A stretch of DNA of 64,000 nt from Planctomycetota bacterium (GTDB lineage Bacteria; Planctomycetota; PLA2; JAEUHO01). Positions 8,508-22,900 of this stretch are shown here, one piece after another. Below the pieces are notes generated by a model. The model made no database searches, was not told the DNA's origin, and saw nothing but the letters and a program-made list of their open reading frames with translations. The DNA lies in the NCBI GenBank assembly GCA_020851795.1, contig JADZCA010000052.1, forward strand, positions 54,423 through 118,422. The letters are read 5' to 3'. Position 1 is the stretch's first letter, and each line of letters begins with the position of its first letter. Made by a program: the position numbers and the translations under genes.

Positions 8508-9689
8508 TCAGCTCCCGCGCGGCGCGGCGGCGCGGGGCGCCCCGTGCGCCGGGGGCGCGACGACGGCGGGCGCGCCGACGCGGTCCGCGAGGCGGTCGGC
8601 GACGTCGTCGGCCGCGGCCGGCCGGCCGAACGCCTTCGCGCGCGCCGCCATCGCCCGCAGCTCGTCGGGGCGCGACACGAGCCGCACGACGTGCCAGCGC
8701 ACCTCCTCGGGCGTGGGCGCCGTGACGCCGGCGCCCGCGACGAGGATCGCGTCGGCGTTGCGCTCCTCCTGCCCCGCGATCGAGTGCGAGACGACGAAGG
8801 GCCGCCCCATCGCGGCGGCCTCCGCGGTCGTGAGCCCGCCGCTCTTGCCGACGACGAGATCGGACACGGCCACGAGGTCGGGCACGTCGTCGCGGAAGCC
8901 GAGCGCGTGCAACGTCCCGCTCTCCGGCCGCGGGAGGTCGGCGAGCCGGCGGCGCAGGCGCTCGTTGCGCCCGCAGACCGCGAGCACCTGCACGTCGGGG
9001 CGGTCGCGCCAGATCCCGAGGATCGACGCCGACACGGGGCCCGCGGCGAAGCCGCCCGACAGGAAGAGCACCGTCGGCCGTTGCGGGTCGAGCCCGAGGC
9101 GCGCGCGGACGGCGACCGGGTCGGGCTTGGCGCGGAACGACGCGTCGATCGGGATCCCGGTGACGTCGATGCGGTCGGTCGGGACGCCGAACCGGTACGA
9201 GAGGCGCGCCTTGACGAGGTCGGAGGCGACGTAGAAGCGCTCGACCTCGGGCTGCCACCAGATGCGGTGCACGTCGTGGTCGGTGATGACGACGTGGATC
9301 GGGACGCGCAGGCGACCGGTGCGGTACGCCCACCCGAACAGCTCGGGCGCGAGGAAGTGCGTCGCCACGACCACGTCGGGCTTCCACGCCGCGGCCTCGC
9401 GCAGGAAGCGCCGGCCCGCCCACAGCGTGAGCGCGTGGCCGACCGCCGTCGGGTTCGTCTCGTTGGTCTCGTAGAAGTGGCGCCACAGCATCGGGTGGCG
9501 GTCCACCATCCAGAGGTAGCCGTTGCGGTACGTCTTGGCGTACCACCGCGGCAGCCGGTCGAGGACGTCCACCTCGGCGACGTCGAAGGTCGGGTGGCGT
9601 GCGCGCAGCGCGGCCGCGACCGCCTTCGCCGCGCGGACGTGCCCGTGGCCCGCCGAGCCGGTGACCACCAGGACACGGGGGAACGCCAC
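8508..9689 (-). CDS. GT28-family glycosyltransferase, MGDG synthase / UgtP-like
   Basis: 393 residues. Members transfer a hexose from a UDP-sugar to diacylglycerol to make membrane glycolipids at the cytoplasmic face. The N-terminal signature VVTGSAGHGHVRAAKAVA and the PDVVVATHFLAPEL segment are those of MGDG synthase and UgtP. The C-terminal half has VLFLSGGFAAGPV, GFRDDVPDLVAVSDLVVGKSGG and TTAEAAAMGRP, the nucleotide-sugar site of GT28. GTG 9689 is preferred over an upstream ATG (9734) because AAGGAG (9698-9703) lies 8 nt upstream of it. The C-terminal tail is Ala/Pro-rich. Acceptor and sugar cannot be told from sequence. Confidence 0.83.
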   Translation of the reverse strand: MAFPRVLVVTGSAGHGHVRAAKAVAAALRARHPTFDVAEVDVLDRLPRWYAKTYRNGYLWMVDRHPMLWRHFYETNETNPTAVGHALTLWAGRRFLREAAAWKPDVVVATHFLAPELFGWAYRTGRLRVPIHVVITDHDVHRIWWQPEVERFYVASDLVKARLSYRFGVPTDRIDVTGIPIDASFRAKPDPVAVRARLGLDPQRPTVLFLSGGFAAGPVSASILGIWRDRPDVQVLAVCGRNERLRRRLADLPRPESGTLHALGFRDDVPDLVAVSDLVVGKSGGLTTAEAAAMGRPFVVSHSIAGQEERNADAILVAGAGVTAPTPEEVRWHVVRLVSRPDELRAMAARAKAFGRPAAADDVADRLADRVGAPAVVAPPAHGAPRAAAPRGS

Positions 9690-9717
9690 GGGACCGGCTC
9701 CTTCGCGCGACGGCGGG

Positions 9718-9723
9718 ACTCTA
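9718..9723 (-). promoter_or_regulatory. -10 box TAGAGT for the GT28 gene
   Basis: TAGAGT lies 28 nt before GTG 9689, with AAGGAG between. This fits a short leadered mRNA and the downstream start choice. Confidence 0.45.
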
Positions 9724-9802
9724 CCACGCGCCATCGGCCCGCCCCCGCGCGACCGCGGGCCCGACGAAGGCCCGGTGAAGCGGGCGGGAAGCGCGCGTCA
9801 AG

Positions 9803-9873
9803 CCCGCCGGGCTCACGAACGACGAGGCGCGTCGCGCGCCGGACGCACGTCAGGCCCGCGTCGCGGCGCGCCG
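9803..9873. repeat. Deletion derivative of the 231-bp element, abutting the short nrdJ stop codon
   Basis: It starts with a terminal-repeat variant CCCGCCGGGCTCACGA (9803-9818), followed by ACGACGAGGC and ACGTCAGGCCCGCGTCG. These match the left third of the 231-bp element seen complete at 30478. The match ends directly at the nrdJ stop (TCA, 9874-9876). The central part and right end are missing. Confidence 0.6.
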
Positions 9874-12156
<2,283 letters not shown>

Positions 12157-12173
12157 GCCGCCATCTTGGCACG

Positions 12174-12208
12174 GGCCCCGAGGCGCGGCTGCGCCGCGCC
12201 TCGGGGCC
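12174..12208. terminator. Perfect 16-bp hairpin between the nrdJ genes
   Basis: Arms 12174-12189 and 12193-12208 are perfectly complementary with a 3-nt loop. It lies downstream of the 71-residue ORF and the long nrdJ on the minus strand, and just upstream of the short nrdJ start. No T-run follows, so it may be a weak or factor-assisted terminator. Confidence 0.5.
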
Positions 12209-12248
12209 TATGGCCGTCCCGCGCCCCGGATCGAGGCCGGCGTCGTCG

Positions 12249-12464
12249 CTACGTCACCAAGCGGAGTTCGGCGAGCCGCCGCGCCATGGCCCCGGTTGAC
12301 ACGCCGAAGAGGTCGAACAACGGACGAATGGGCAGGTCGTTCCAACCGCGGAGCGTCGCGACAACGCGCCGTCGGAGATCCGGAGTCCCCGGGAGGCTCC
12401 CGATGTCGTAGAGGCCGCGCACGACCGCCGCGATGTCGGCATTGGATCGAGGCATTCGAGTCAT
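12249..12464 (-). CDS. Small protein of unknown function between the two nrdJ genes
   Basis: 71 residues from ATG 12464, not recognised. The sequence is compact and non-repetitive (NADIAAVVRGLYDIGSLPG, then RPLFDLFGVSTGAMARRLAEL), and its C-terminal part could be a helix-turn-helix. Codon third positions are noticeably richer in A and T than in the flanking nrdJ genes, which suggests recent acquisition or atypical constraint. It follows the long nrdJ by 31 bp on the same strand, so it may be its downstream operon member. An in-frame GTG at 12488 would extend it without a better ribosome binding site. It could be a chance ORF. Confidence 0.45.
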   Translation of the reverse strand: MTRMPRSNADIAAVVRGLYDIGSLPGTPDLRRRVVATLRGWNDLPIRPLFDLFGVSTGAMARRLAELRLVT

Positions 12465-12495
12465 AGGACGATTTCTTCTGACGCGCACCAGCGCG

Positions 12496-16248
<3,753 letters not shown>

Positions 16249-16268
16249 GGGTGCTTCCTAGGCACGCG

Positions 16269-16419
16269 GGGGGCCCCCGGGTGCATGAACTGGCGAAGTC
16301 CCCCGGGGGCGTCGTCAGGCGGCGACGGCCCCGGGGTACGACGACTTCCGACGACGGCACGGGAGCCTGCCCGCTCCCGCGCAGCCACGATCGGTTGTGG
16401 CCACGGGCCGTCGTACCCC
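16269..16419 (-). promoter_or_regulatory. Structured mRNA leader of nrdJ (three-way junction plus hairpin), candidate riboswitch
   Basis: On the transcribed strand an 11-bp perfect stem (16409-16419 with 16333-16343) encloses two hairpins, GCCAC/GTGGC (16397-16401 with 16384-16388) and a perfect 7-bp stem with a 6-nt loop (16373-16379 with 16360-16366). This makes a three-way junction. A second 9-bp hairpin (16302-16310 with 16273-16281) follows, ending about 25 nt before the nrdJ start. The architecture suits a ligand- or nucleotide-sensing leader. The cobalamin-riboswitch B12 box is not recognisable. An nrdJ-associated RNA motif class has been described, and membership here is untested. Confidence 0.55.
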
Positions 16420-16548
16420 AAGGGACGGTGGAACGGGCGAGAAAAGAGTCGGCCCGCCCGGTGGCGGGGCATCGACGGACTCTACGGGCGGGGGGGGACA
16501 GGATCGGGCCCTCCGACCCGTCGCCGTGACCCCCTCCGCGACGGTCGT

Positions 16549-16577
16549 CGCAACCCGCGTCGGTGACGCGGGTTGCG
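16549..16577. terminator. Perfect 13-bp hairpin downstream of the selenoprotein gene
   Basis: Arms 16549-16561 and 16565-16577 pair without mismatch around a 3-nt loop. It lies about 160 bp past the TlpA-like stop and upstream of the nrdJ leader, so it could separate the two transcripts. No T-run follows on either strand. Confidence 0.4.
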
Positions 16578-16580
16578 GCT

Positions 16581-16734
16581 CCCGCCGGCGGCTCTCACGA
16601 GCCGACGAGATCGGGGCGGCCTCGGGCCACGGGGCGCGTCGCGGGGCCCGTCGGCGACCCGAGCCGCGTCGCCCCGCGCCGTCCGCGCCTCGGCGCGGGA
16701 CCGGGCCCCGCGGTCGTCGCGGCGCGCGCCCGGG
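16581..16734. repeat. Degenerate copy of the 231-bp element abutting the selenoprotein stop codon
   Basis: An interrupted terminal-repeat-like start at 16581-16600 leads into CACGAGCCGACGAGATCGGG, which differs by one base from the subterminal motif of the complete copies. The far end, CCCGGGTCAG, contains the TCA stop of the TlpA-like gene. The middle is largely unrelated or decayed. Confidence 0.4.
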
Positions 16735-17262
16735 TCAGCGGCCCAGCGCCTGCTCGATGCGGCGCTCGACCGCCGTCACGTCGCGCAGCGGCACGCCGTG
16801 CCAGACCACCTTGCCGTTGCGGTCCACGAGGAACGCGGTCGGGAACACCGGCACGCCGAAGCGTTCGGTGACCGCGGCGTCCGCGTCGTAGAGGACGGGG
16901 TACGCCACGCCCCGAGCGGCCAGCGCCTGCTCCAGCGTCGGGAGGTCGCGGGTCGCGCGTCCGTTCTCGACCTCGATCACGCGCAGGCCCCGTTCGCCGT
17001 ACGTCTTCTCCCACCGGTCCAGGTGGGGCGCCATCGCGGCGCACCCGCCTCAACGCAGGAAGCCGAACTGCAGGTAGACGACCTGCCCGATCAGCCCCTT
17101 CCACGTCAGCGGCGCGTCCGCGCCGAGCCACGTGCCCGACGGCGCGTCGAGCGACGGTGGCGCCCGGCCGACGAACGGGTCGTCGGGGCCGCCGCACGAG
17201 GCGAGCGCACCGGCGACGACGAGCCCGAGCGCGAGGAGGAGACGACGCACGTCCCCCACCAT
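16735..17262 (-). CDS. TlpA/thioredoxin-like lipoprotein with in-frame TGA, predicted selenoprotein (UGGC)
   Basis: Read through one in-frame TGA (17050-17052), this is a continuous 175-residue TlpA/ResA-type thiol-disulfide protein. It has lipobox ALASC (about 19-23), VGRAPPSLDAP, GQVVYLQFGFLR, then Sec71-Gly-Gly-Cys74, then MAPHLDRWEKTYGERGLRVIEV, shown here in two parts (MAPHLDRWEKTYG, ERGLRVIEV). It continues with PVLYDADAAV, the cis-Pro stretch VPVFPTAFLVD and GKVVWHG. The TGA falls exactly at the first Cys of the expected CxxC, giving UxxC. Just after it the RNA can fold GGG-U/G bulge-CGCC-loop GCGAU-GGCG-CCC, like a bacterial SECIS. Without readthrough there would be a 70-residue fragment and a 99-residue fragment. 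A nonsense mutation is the alternative. selA/B/C are not in the window. Confidence 0.78.
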
Positions 17263-17316
17263 CGGCGCCGGCGGGCGGGAACTCCAGCGGCGGCGGGGTC
17301 GCCCGCCCGGGCGCCG

Positions 17317-17877
17317 TCACTCGGCGATCTTGGGCAGGGTGAGACCGGGCTGGTTCTGGTACTTGCCCTTGCGGTCGCGGTACGAGGTCTGGCACAGCTC
17401 GTCGGCGCGGAAGAACAGGATCTGCGCGATGCCCTCGTTGGCGTAGATCTTGGCCGGCAGCGGCGTCGTGTTGCTGATCTCGATCGTCACCACGCCCTCC
17501 CACTCGGGTTCGAGCGGCGTGACGTTGACGATGATCCCGCAGCGCGCGTAGGTGCTCTTGCCGAGGCACACGCAGAGCACCTCGCGGGGCACGCGGAAGC
17601 GCTCGACCGTCTCGGCGAGGACGAACGAGTTCGGCGGGATGATGCACTCGTCGCCGACGTGGTCCACGAAGGAGCGGTGGTCGAACGCCTTGGGGTCCAC
17701 CAGCGTCGAGTTGAGGTTGTGGAAGATCTTGAAGTGGCGCCCGACGCGGACGTCGTAGCCGTACGAGGAGAGCCCGAACGAGATCTTGCCCTTGGTGACC
17801 AGCCCCTCCTGGAAGGGCTCGATCATCCCGTGCTCCAGGGCCATCTTGCGGATCCAGGCGTCGTTGGCGATCGACAT
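17317..17877 (-). CDS. dcd: dCTP deaminase
   Basis: 186 residues, close to the usual ~190. The trimeric cytoplasmic enzyme converts dCTP to dUTP, feeding dTMP synthesis, here through ThyX. Family strings are [55 protein letters not shown] (with the catalytic Glu of the TPLEPEWEG segment), [20 protein letters not shown] and the C-terminal [15 protein letters not shown] 17877 is chosen because GGGGAG lies 7 nt upstream and the protein then starts [13 protein letters not shown], as in homologues. It is the nearest upstream neighbour of the TlpA-like selenoprotein gene. The proximity to two NrdJ genes groups deoxynucleotide functions. Confidence 0.96.
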   Translation of the reverse strand: MSIANDAWIRKMALEHGMIEPFQEGLVTKGKISFGLSSYGYDVRVGRHFKIFHNLNSTLVDPKAFDHRSFVDHVGDECIIPPNSFVLAETVERFRVPREVLCVCLGKSTYARCGIIVNVTPLEPEWEGVVTIEISNTTPLPAKIYANEGIAQILFFRADELCQTSYRDRKGKYQNQPGLTLPKIAE

Positions 17878-18030
17878 CGGCAGGCTCCCCGCGCGACCCC
17901 CGGCGGGCCGCACGGCGCCGGAACGCTACCGCGGGGGGGGCCCGCGCCGCGTCCACGCGCCGACGACGACGGCGCCCGGTCTGTCGCGGCGCCGTCGGGC
18001 GCGGGCGACCGGGAGCCCCGGTCCCCTTGG

Positions 18031-18036
18031 TAGCGT
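18031..18036 (+). promoter_or_regulatory. -10 box TAGCGT for the tandem kinase gene
   Basis: TAGCGT is 10 nt before ATG 18047, with only GGGCCCCGCC between. A leaderless or near-leaderless transcript is implied. Confidence 0.45.
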
Positions 18037-18046
18037 GGGCCCCGCC

Positions 18047-19780
18047 ATGGGCGCGCGCATCGGCAACTACGAGCTCGAGGAGTCGCTGTTCACCAGCGGC
18101 CCGAGCACGTTCTTCCGCGCGCGCAACGTGATCCTCGGCAGCCCGGTGGCCGTGCGGCGGCTGGCCATCGACCCCGCACGCGCCGACGAGGTGCGCGCGA
18201 CGTTCTTCCGCGAGATGCGCCACGCGGCCGCGCTGCAGCACCCGGCGGTCTACCGCCCCATCGACGTGCTCGACGCGGAGGGCTTCCTCTGGTCGGTGCA
18301 CGACGCGCGCCGCGGCACGCCCACCGAGGACCGCGTGCGCGACGGCGGCCCGATGCCGCTCGCCGAGGCGAGCAAGCTCGGCGGCGAGATCGCCGACTGC
18401 CTCGCCTACCTCCACGCGCGCGGCTTCGTGCACGGCCGCGTGTCGCCGCGCTGGACGCTCGCCGACGAGCACGGCGCGCAGCTGGTCTCGTTCACGAAGT
18501 CGGCCGACCTCGCCGCCGGCCTGTGGCCGCTGCGCGCCGCCGTGGCCGCGTGGTCGCCGTTCACCGCGCCCGAGGAGCTTGCCGGCGCGCGCCCGACGCC
18601 CGCGGGCGACCTCTACAGCCTCGCGGCGACGATCGTCTACTGGCTCACGGGCGCGTGGCCGCGCGGCGGGGCGACGCCGGAGGAGGCGATGGCCCGCGCG
18701 CGCGAGGGCGCGCCCGCGACCGACCTGCGCGCGCTGCGCCCCGACCTCCCCCACGTGCTCGCCACCGCGCTCGAGAACGCGCTCGCGGTGGACCCGGCGC
18801 GGAGGCACGGCAGCGTCGCGTCGCTGGGCCAGCTGCTCGCCGAGGCGCACCGGCGCCTCGCCGCCGAGGTCCCCAGCGGCTTCGAGTCCGGCGTCTTCCT
18901 CGTGCCCACCGGCGCGACCGAGCCTGTGCAGATCCTCGCGCGCCACGGGTCCGGCGCGTTCGGCGTCGTCTTCCGAGCGCGCTCGCGCACCGGCGGCGCG
19001 TACGCGGTCAAGGCGCTCAAGCCCGAGCACCGCCACGACCAGGACGCGCGCGAGCGCTTCCTGCGCGAGGCGCAGGCGCTGCAGGGCCTCGACCACCCCA
19101 ACGTGGTGCACATCCGCGCCGTCGGCGAGGAGAACGGCACGCCCTACGCGGTCATGGAGTTCGTCGCGGGCCCCGACCTCGCCACGCTGCTGCTGCGCGA
19201 GGGCGCGCTGCGGCCGCAGCGGGCGCTCGCGCTCGCGGGCGGGATCGCGCGCGGCCTCGAGGCGATCCACCAGGAAGGCATCGTCCACCGCGACCTCAAG
19301 CCCCACAACATCCTCGTCGCGCCCGGCGACCGCCCCGTGATCGCCGACTTCGGCGTCGCGCGCGCGCTCTCCGCGACGCGGATGACGATGACGGGGCGCT
19401 TCGTCGGGACGCCCGCGTACATGGCGCCGGAGCAGTTCGAGAACGACGCGCCGACCTTCTCGGTGGACCTCTACGCGCTCGGCGCGATCCTCCACGAGAT
19501 GCTCGCCGGCGCGGCGCCGTTCGCCGGCCGCGACGCGATCAGCACGATCCGCGCGATCCGCGAGCAGGCGCCGCCGCGGCTGCCCTCCGACGTGCCCCCC
19601 GCCGTGCAGGCGGTCGTGGACCGCCTGCTGCGCAAGGACCCCGCCGAGCGCTACCCCGACGCGACCACCGTCGCGCACGTGCTCGAGGCCGTGGCGCTGC
19701 GGATCGCCGACGCCCCGTCCCCCGCGGGCGAGCGCGGTCCCGGCGAGCCCGACGGCGCCACGGCGACGAGCGCGCTCTGA
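18047..19780 (+). CDS. Hanks-type Ser/Thr kinase with an N-terminal pseudokinase domain
   Basis: 577 residues. The C-terminal domain (about 295-555) has a complete active site: glycine loop ARHGSGAFGVVF, VKALK with Lys322, HRDLKPHN with Asp416, ADFGVA with Asp434 and GTPAYMAPEQF. It should phosphorylate Ser/Thr. The N-terminal domain (about 5-270) has the kinase fold but lost its catalysis: AVRRLA replaces the VAIK site, VHGRVSPRW replaces HRDxKxxN and VSFTKS replaces DFG. It is therefore a regulatory pseudokinase. The usual C-terminal membrane helix and sensor domain are absent, so the protein is predicted to be cytoplasmic. The CARDB exoprotein gene starts 140 bp downstream. Substrates are unknown. 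Confidence 0.93.
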   Translation: MGARIGNYELEESLFTSGPSTFFRARNVILGSPVAVRRLAIDPARADEVRATFFREMRHAAALQHPAVYRPIDVLDAEGFLWSVHDARRGTPTEDRVRDGGPMPLAEASKLGGEIADCLAYLHARGFVHGRVSPRWTLADEHGAQLVSFTKSADLAAGLWPLRAAVAAWSPFTAPEELAGARPTPAGDLYSLAATIVYWLTGAWPRGGATPEEAMARAREGAPATDLRALRPDLPHVLATALENALAVDPARRHGSVASLGQLLAEAHRRLAAEVPSGFESGVFLVPTGATEPVQILARHGSGAFGVVFRARSRTGGAYAVKALKPEHRHDQDARERFLREAQALQGLDHPNVVHIRAVGEENGTPYAVMEFVAGPDLATLLLREGALRPQRALALAGGIARGLEAIHQEGIVHRDLKPHNILVAPGDRPVIADFGVARALSATRMTMTGRFVGTPAYMAPEQFENDAPTFSVDLYALGAILHEMLAGAAPFAGRDAISTIRAIREQAPPRLPSDVPPAVQAVVDRLLRKDPAERYPDATTVAHVLEAVALRIADAPSPAGERGPGEPDGATATSAL

Positions 19781-19920
19781 CCGGGGCGCCGTGGTCGCCC
19801 GCGGGACCGGCACCGAGCCCGCGGCGCGCGCCCCGCGAGCCCGCCCCGCAGGGGACGGCCCCCGGGACGTGCCGTAGGGTTGGCGCCGTACCGGGCCCGC
19901 GGGCCCCGGAGCGCGCACCG

Positions 19921-22900
19921 ATGTCCCGACGCCTCTCGCGCCTCGTCGTGTGGACCGCCGTGCTCGTGGGCGCGGTCCGCCTCGCGCCCCCGAGCGCGCG
20001 CGCGCAGGACGCCCCGCGCGCGGCCGAGGGCGCGGCGACGTCGGCGACGGCCGTCCACCCGGGCAGCCGCTTCCGCGTCACGGCCACGCTGCCCGCCGGC
20101 CGCGTCGAGGAGGCGACGGTGGTCGGCGTCCTCGAGCCCGCCGCGGGCGGGCGCCTCGACGTCGTCACGCTGGGCGCGGACCGCGCCGACCGGCGCACGC
20201 GCGCCGTCGAGGCGACGTGCACGGTCCCCGCCGACGCGCCCGTCGGCACGCTGCACTGGACCGTCCTCGTCGGCCGCGCGTCGCTGCTCCCGCGGGTGCT
20301 GCCTGACCTCGCGGCGGCTCGCGCCGCGCTCGGCGCGCTCGCGTCGCTGCCCGTCGTCGCGCCGCCCAACCTCGCGGTCACCGGGCTCGAGGTGGTCGGC
20401 ACCGCGCGCGTCGGCGAGCCGCTCGTCGTGCGCTTCACCGTGACGCGGACGACGCCCGGCCCCGTGGGGCCGGCGCGCGTCGGCGTGCGCGGCGCGGCCG
20501 GCGACGTCCGGCGGGCGGCCGACCGCGACGGACGCGACCTCCCGCTGACGTGGCGCGACGACGGCACCGCCACCGACACGGTCGAGCTCGCGCGTCCCTC
20601 GCGCCCGGGCCCGTTCACGGCGTGGGCCTTCGTGGACTTCGACGGCGACGTGCGCTCGCCGCGCGACGACGACGAGCGGCGCCTCGTCGTGGACGTCGCG
20701 TCCGCCGCGACGGAGAGCCCGACCCCCGCGACGCCGCCCGCGCCCCCGACGCCGAGCCCGGCGCCGACCGAGCCGAGCCCGCCCCCCGCGCCGACGCCGC
20801 CCGCGCCGACGCCTCCGACCCCGACGCCCCCCGCGCCGACGCCGCCCACGCCGACCCCGCCCGCGCCGACGCCGGAGCCCGCGGTCGCAACACGCGTGGT
20901 CTCGGTCACGTTCCGCCCCGCGACGGTCGCGCCGGGCGCGACGCTCGTCGTCGAGGCCGAGGCGCGCAACGACGGACACCTCCCCGACACGCGCAGCGTC
21001 GGCCGCGTCGTCCTCGTGGACGCGCAGGGCCACGACGTCGAGGTGCCGGGCACGCTGCGCTTCGGCACGCTGACGGCGCGTCGCCCGCGGCGCGCGTCGA
21101 TCGAGGTCGGCGTCCCGATGGACCTCGCGCCGGGCGCGTACCGCGTCGCGGTGCGCCTCTCGCGCGCGGGCAAGCCCGCGACCGCTGCCGACGGCACGGC
21201 CGAGGCGACGCTCACCGTGAGCGCGCCGACCCCCACGCCGGCCCCGCCGCCGCCCGCGCCCGCCCCGACGCCCCCGCCCGCGCCGACGCCGACCCCGGAG
21301 CCGACGCCCACGCCGGAGCCGACCCCCGTCCCCGCGCCGATCCCGACGCCGGAGCCGCCGGTCCCGACGCCGATCCCGACGCCCTCGCCGAACCCGGCGC
21401 CGAAGCCGGCGCCGGTGCCGGTGCCCGTTCCGGTGCCCGTGCCGGCGCCGCCCCCCTCCCCCGCGCCCCCTCCCGCGCCGACGCCGGCCCCGGCGCCCGA
21501 CCTCGTCGCCCGCGTGCGCCTCGAGCCCGCCGCGCCGTACGCGCCCGGCGCCGTGGTGCCGGTCCCGTACACCGTCCGCAACGAGGGCCGCGGACCCGCG
21601 CCGGCGACGACGGTCGCGCTCGTGCTCGTCGCCGGCGGTCGCGAGCGATGGCTCGACGAGGAACCGCTGGCCGCGCTGGCCGCGGGGACGGAGAAGCGCG
21701 GGCAGCTGCGCGCCGAGCTCCCGGGCGACGTCCCCGCGGGCCCCGCGCGGCTGCGCGTGGTCGTGCGCGCGGTCGCGGGTGAGCCCGACGAGGGCGACAA
21801 CGCGGCCGAGGTCGCGGTGGCGATCGCGGTGCCGCGCGCCAACCTCGTGGTCGAGAGCGTCGCGGCCGACCCCGCGGCGGCGCCGCCCGGGGCGACGGTG
21901 CGGCTCGTGGCCGTCGTGCGCAACGTCGGCGACGGCCCCGCGCCGGCGTCGGTCGTCGCGTTCGCGACGATGCGCGCGCGCAGCCGCGAGTCGATCGACT
22001 TCGGGCGCGCCGACGCGCCCGCGGTCGCGCCCGGCCGTTCGGTGCGCGTCGAGCGCACGGCGACCGTGCCCGCCGACGCCGTGCCGCAGCGCTGGGCGCT
22101 GGCGGCGACCGCGGACGCGGCCGCCACGGTGGACGAGACCGAGGAAGGCGACAACGTGCGCGTGCAGGGCTTCGGCTTCGAGGTGGTGGCGCCGCCGCCG
22201 CCGGCCGGCAGCGCCGTGGACCTCGTCGCCAAGGGCGGCGAGGTGGAAGGGGGCGGCGACGTCGAACCCGCGGGCGCCGTGCGGGTGCGCGTGCGCGTCG
22301 CCAACGCGGGCCGCGTCGCCGCGCCCGCCTTCGACGTCGCGGTGCTGCTCTCGACGCGCGAGCGCCCCGAGCGCCGTCGCGACGGCTGGCGCGGCGTCGT
22401 CTCCGAGGTCGCGCGCACGACGGTGCCGGCCGGCACGGCGCCGGGCGCCGAGGCGGTGCGCGTGCTCGATGCGCGGCTGCCCGCGGGCCTCGCGCCCGGC
22501 CGCTGGTACCTGCTCGTCGTGCCCGACCCCGCGGGGGCGGTGGACGAGCCCAAGCGCGACGAGGACCTCGCGTCGGTGCCCGTGCAGCTCGTCGGGCGCG
22601 CGGTCGTCCGCGCCGCCGAGCCGACGCTGCGCCTCGAGCCCGCCGAGGTCGCGCCCGGGGCGCGGTTCGCCGCGACGGCGACGCTGCGCAACGACGGCAA
22701 CCAAGCGTCCCCGGCCGCCACGCTCGTGCTGGCACGGCCCGGCGGCGACGGCCGCGGCCGGCGTGCCCCCACCGACGTCGTCCTCGCGACGGTGCCGCTG
22801 GCGCCGCTCGCCCCGGGCGAGGCGCGCGCGGTGCGCGTCGAAGCCGCCGCGCCGCCCGACGCGCCGCGCGGACGTGCACGCGTGTCGCTGCGACTGGTCA

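Noticed and set aside
16269..16419. Cobalamin riboswitch
   Set aside because: The conserved core and B12 box were not found on reading the strand. Kept only as an unclassified structured leader.
16735..17262. Two separate small genes, or a frameshifted pseudogene
   Set aside because: Both halves are in the same frame, the stop falls exactly on the redox Cys codon and the second Cys is kept, so selenocysteine explains it better.
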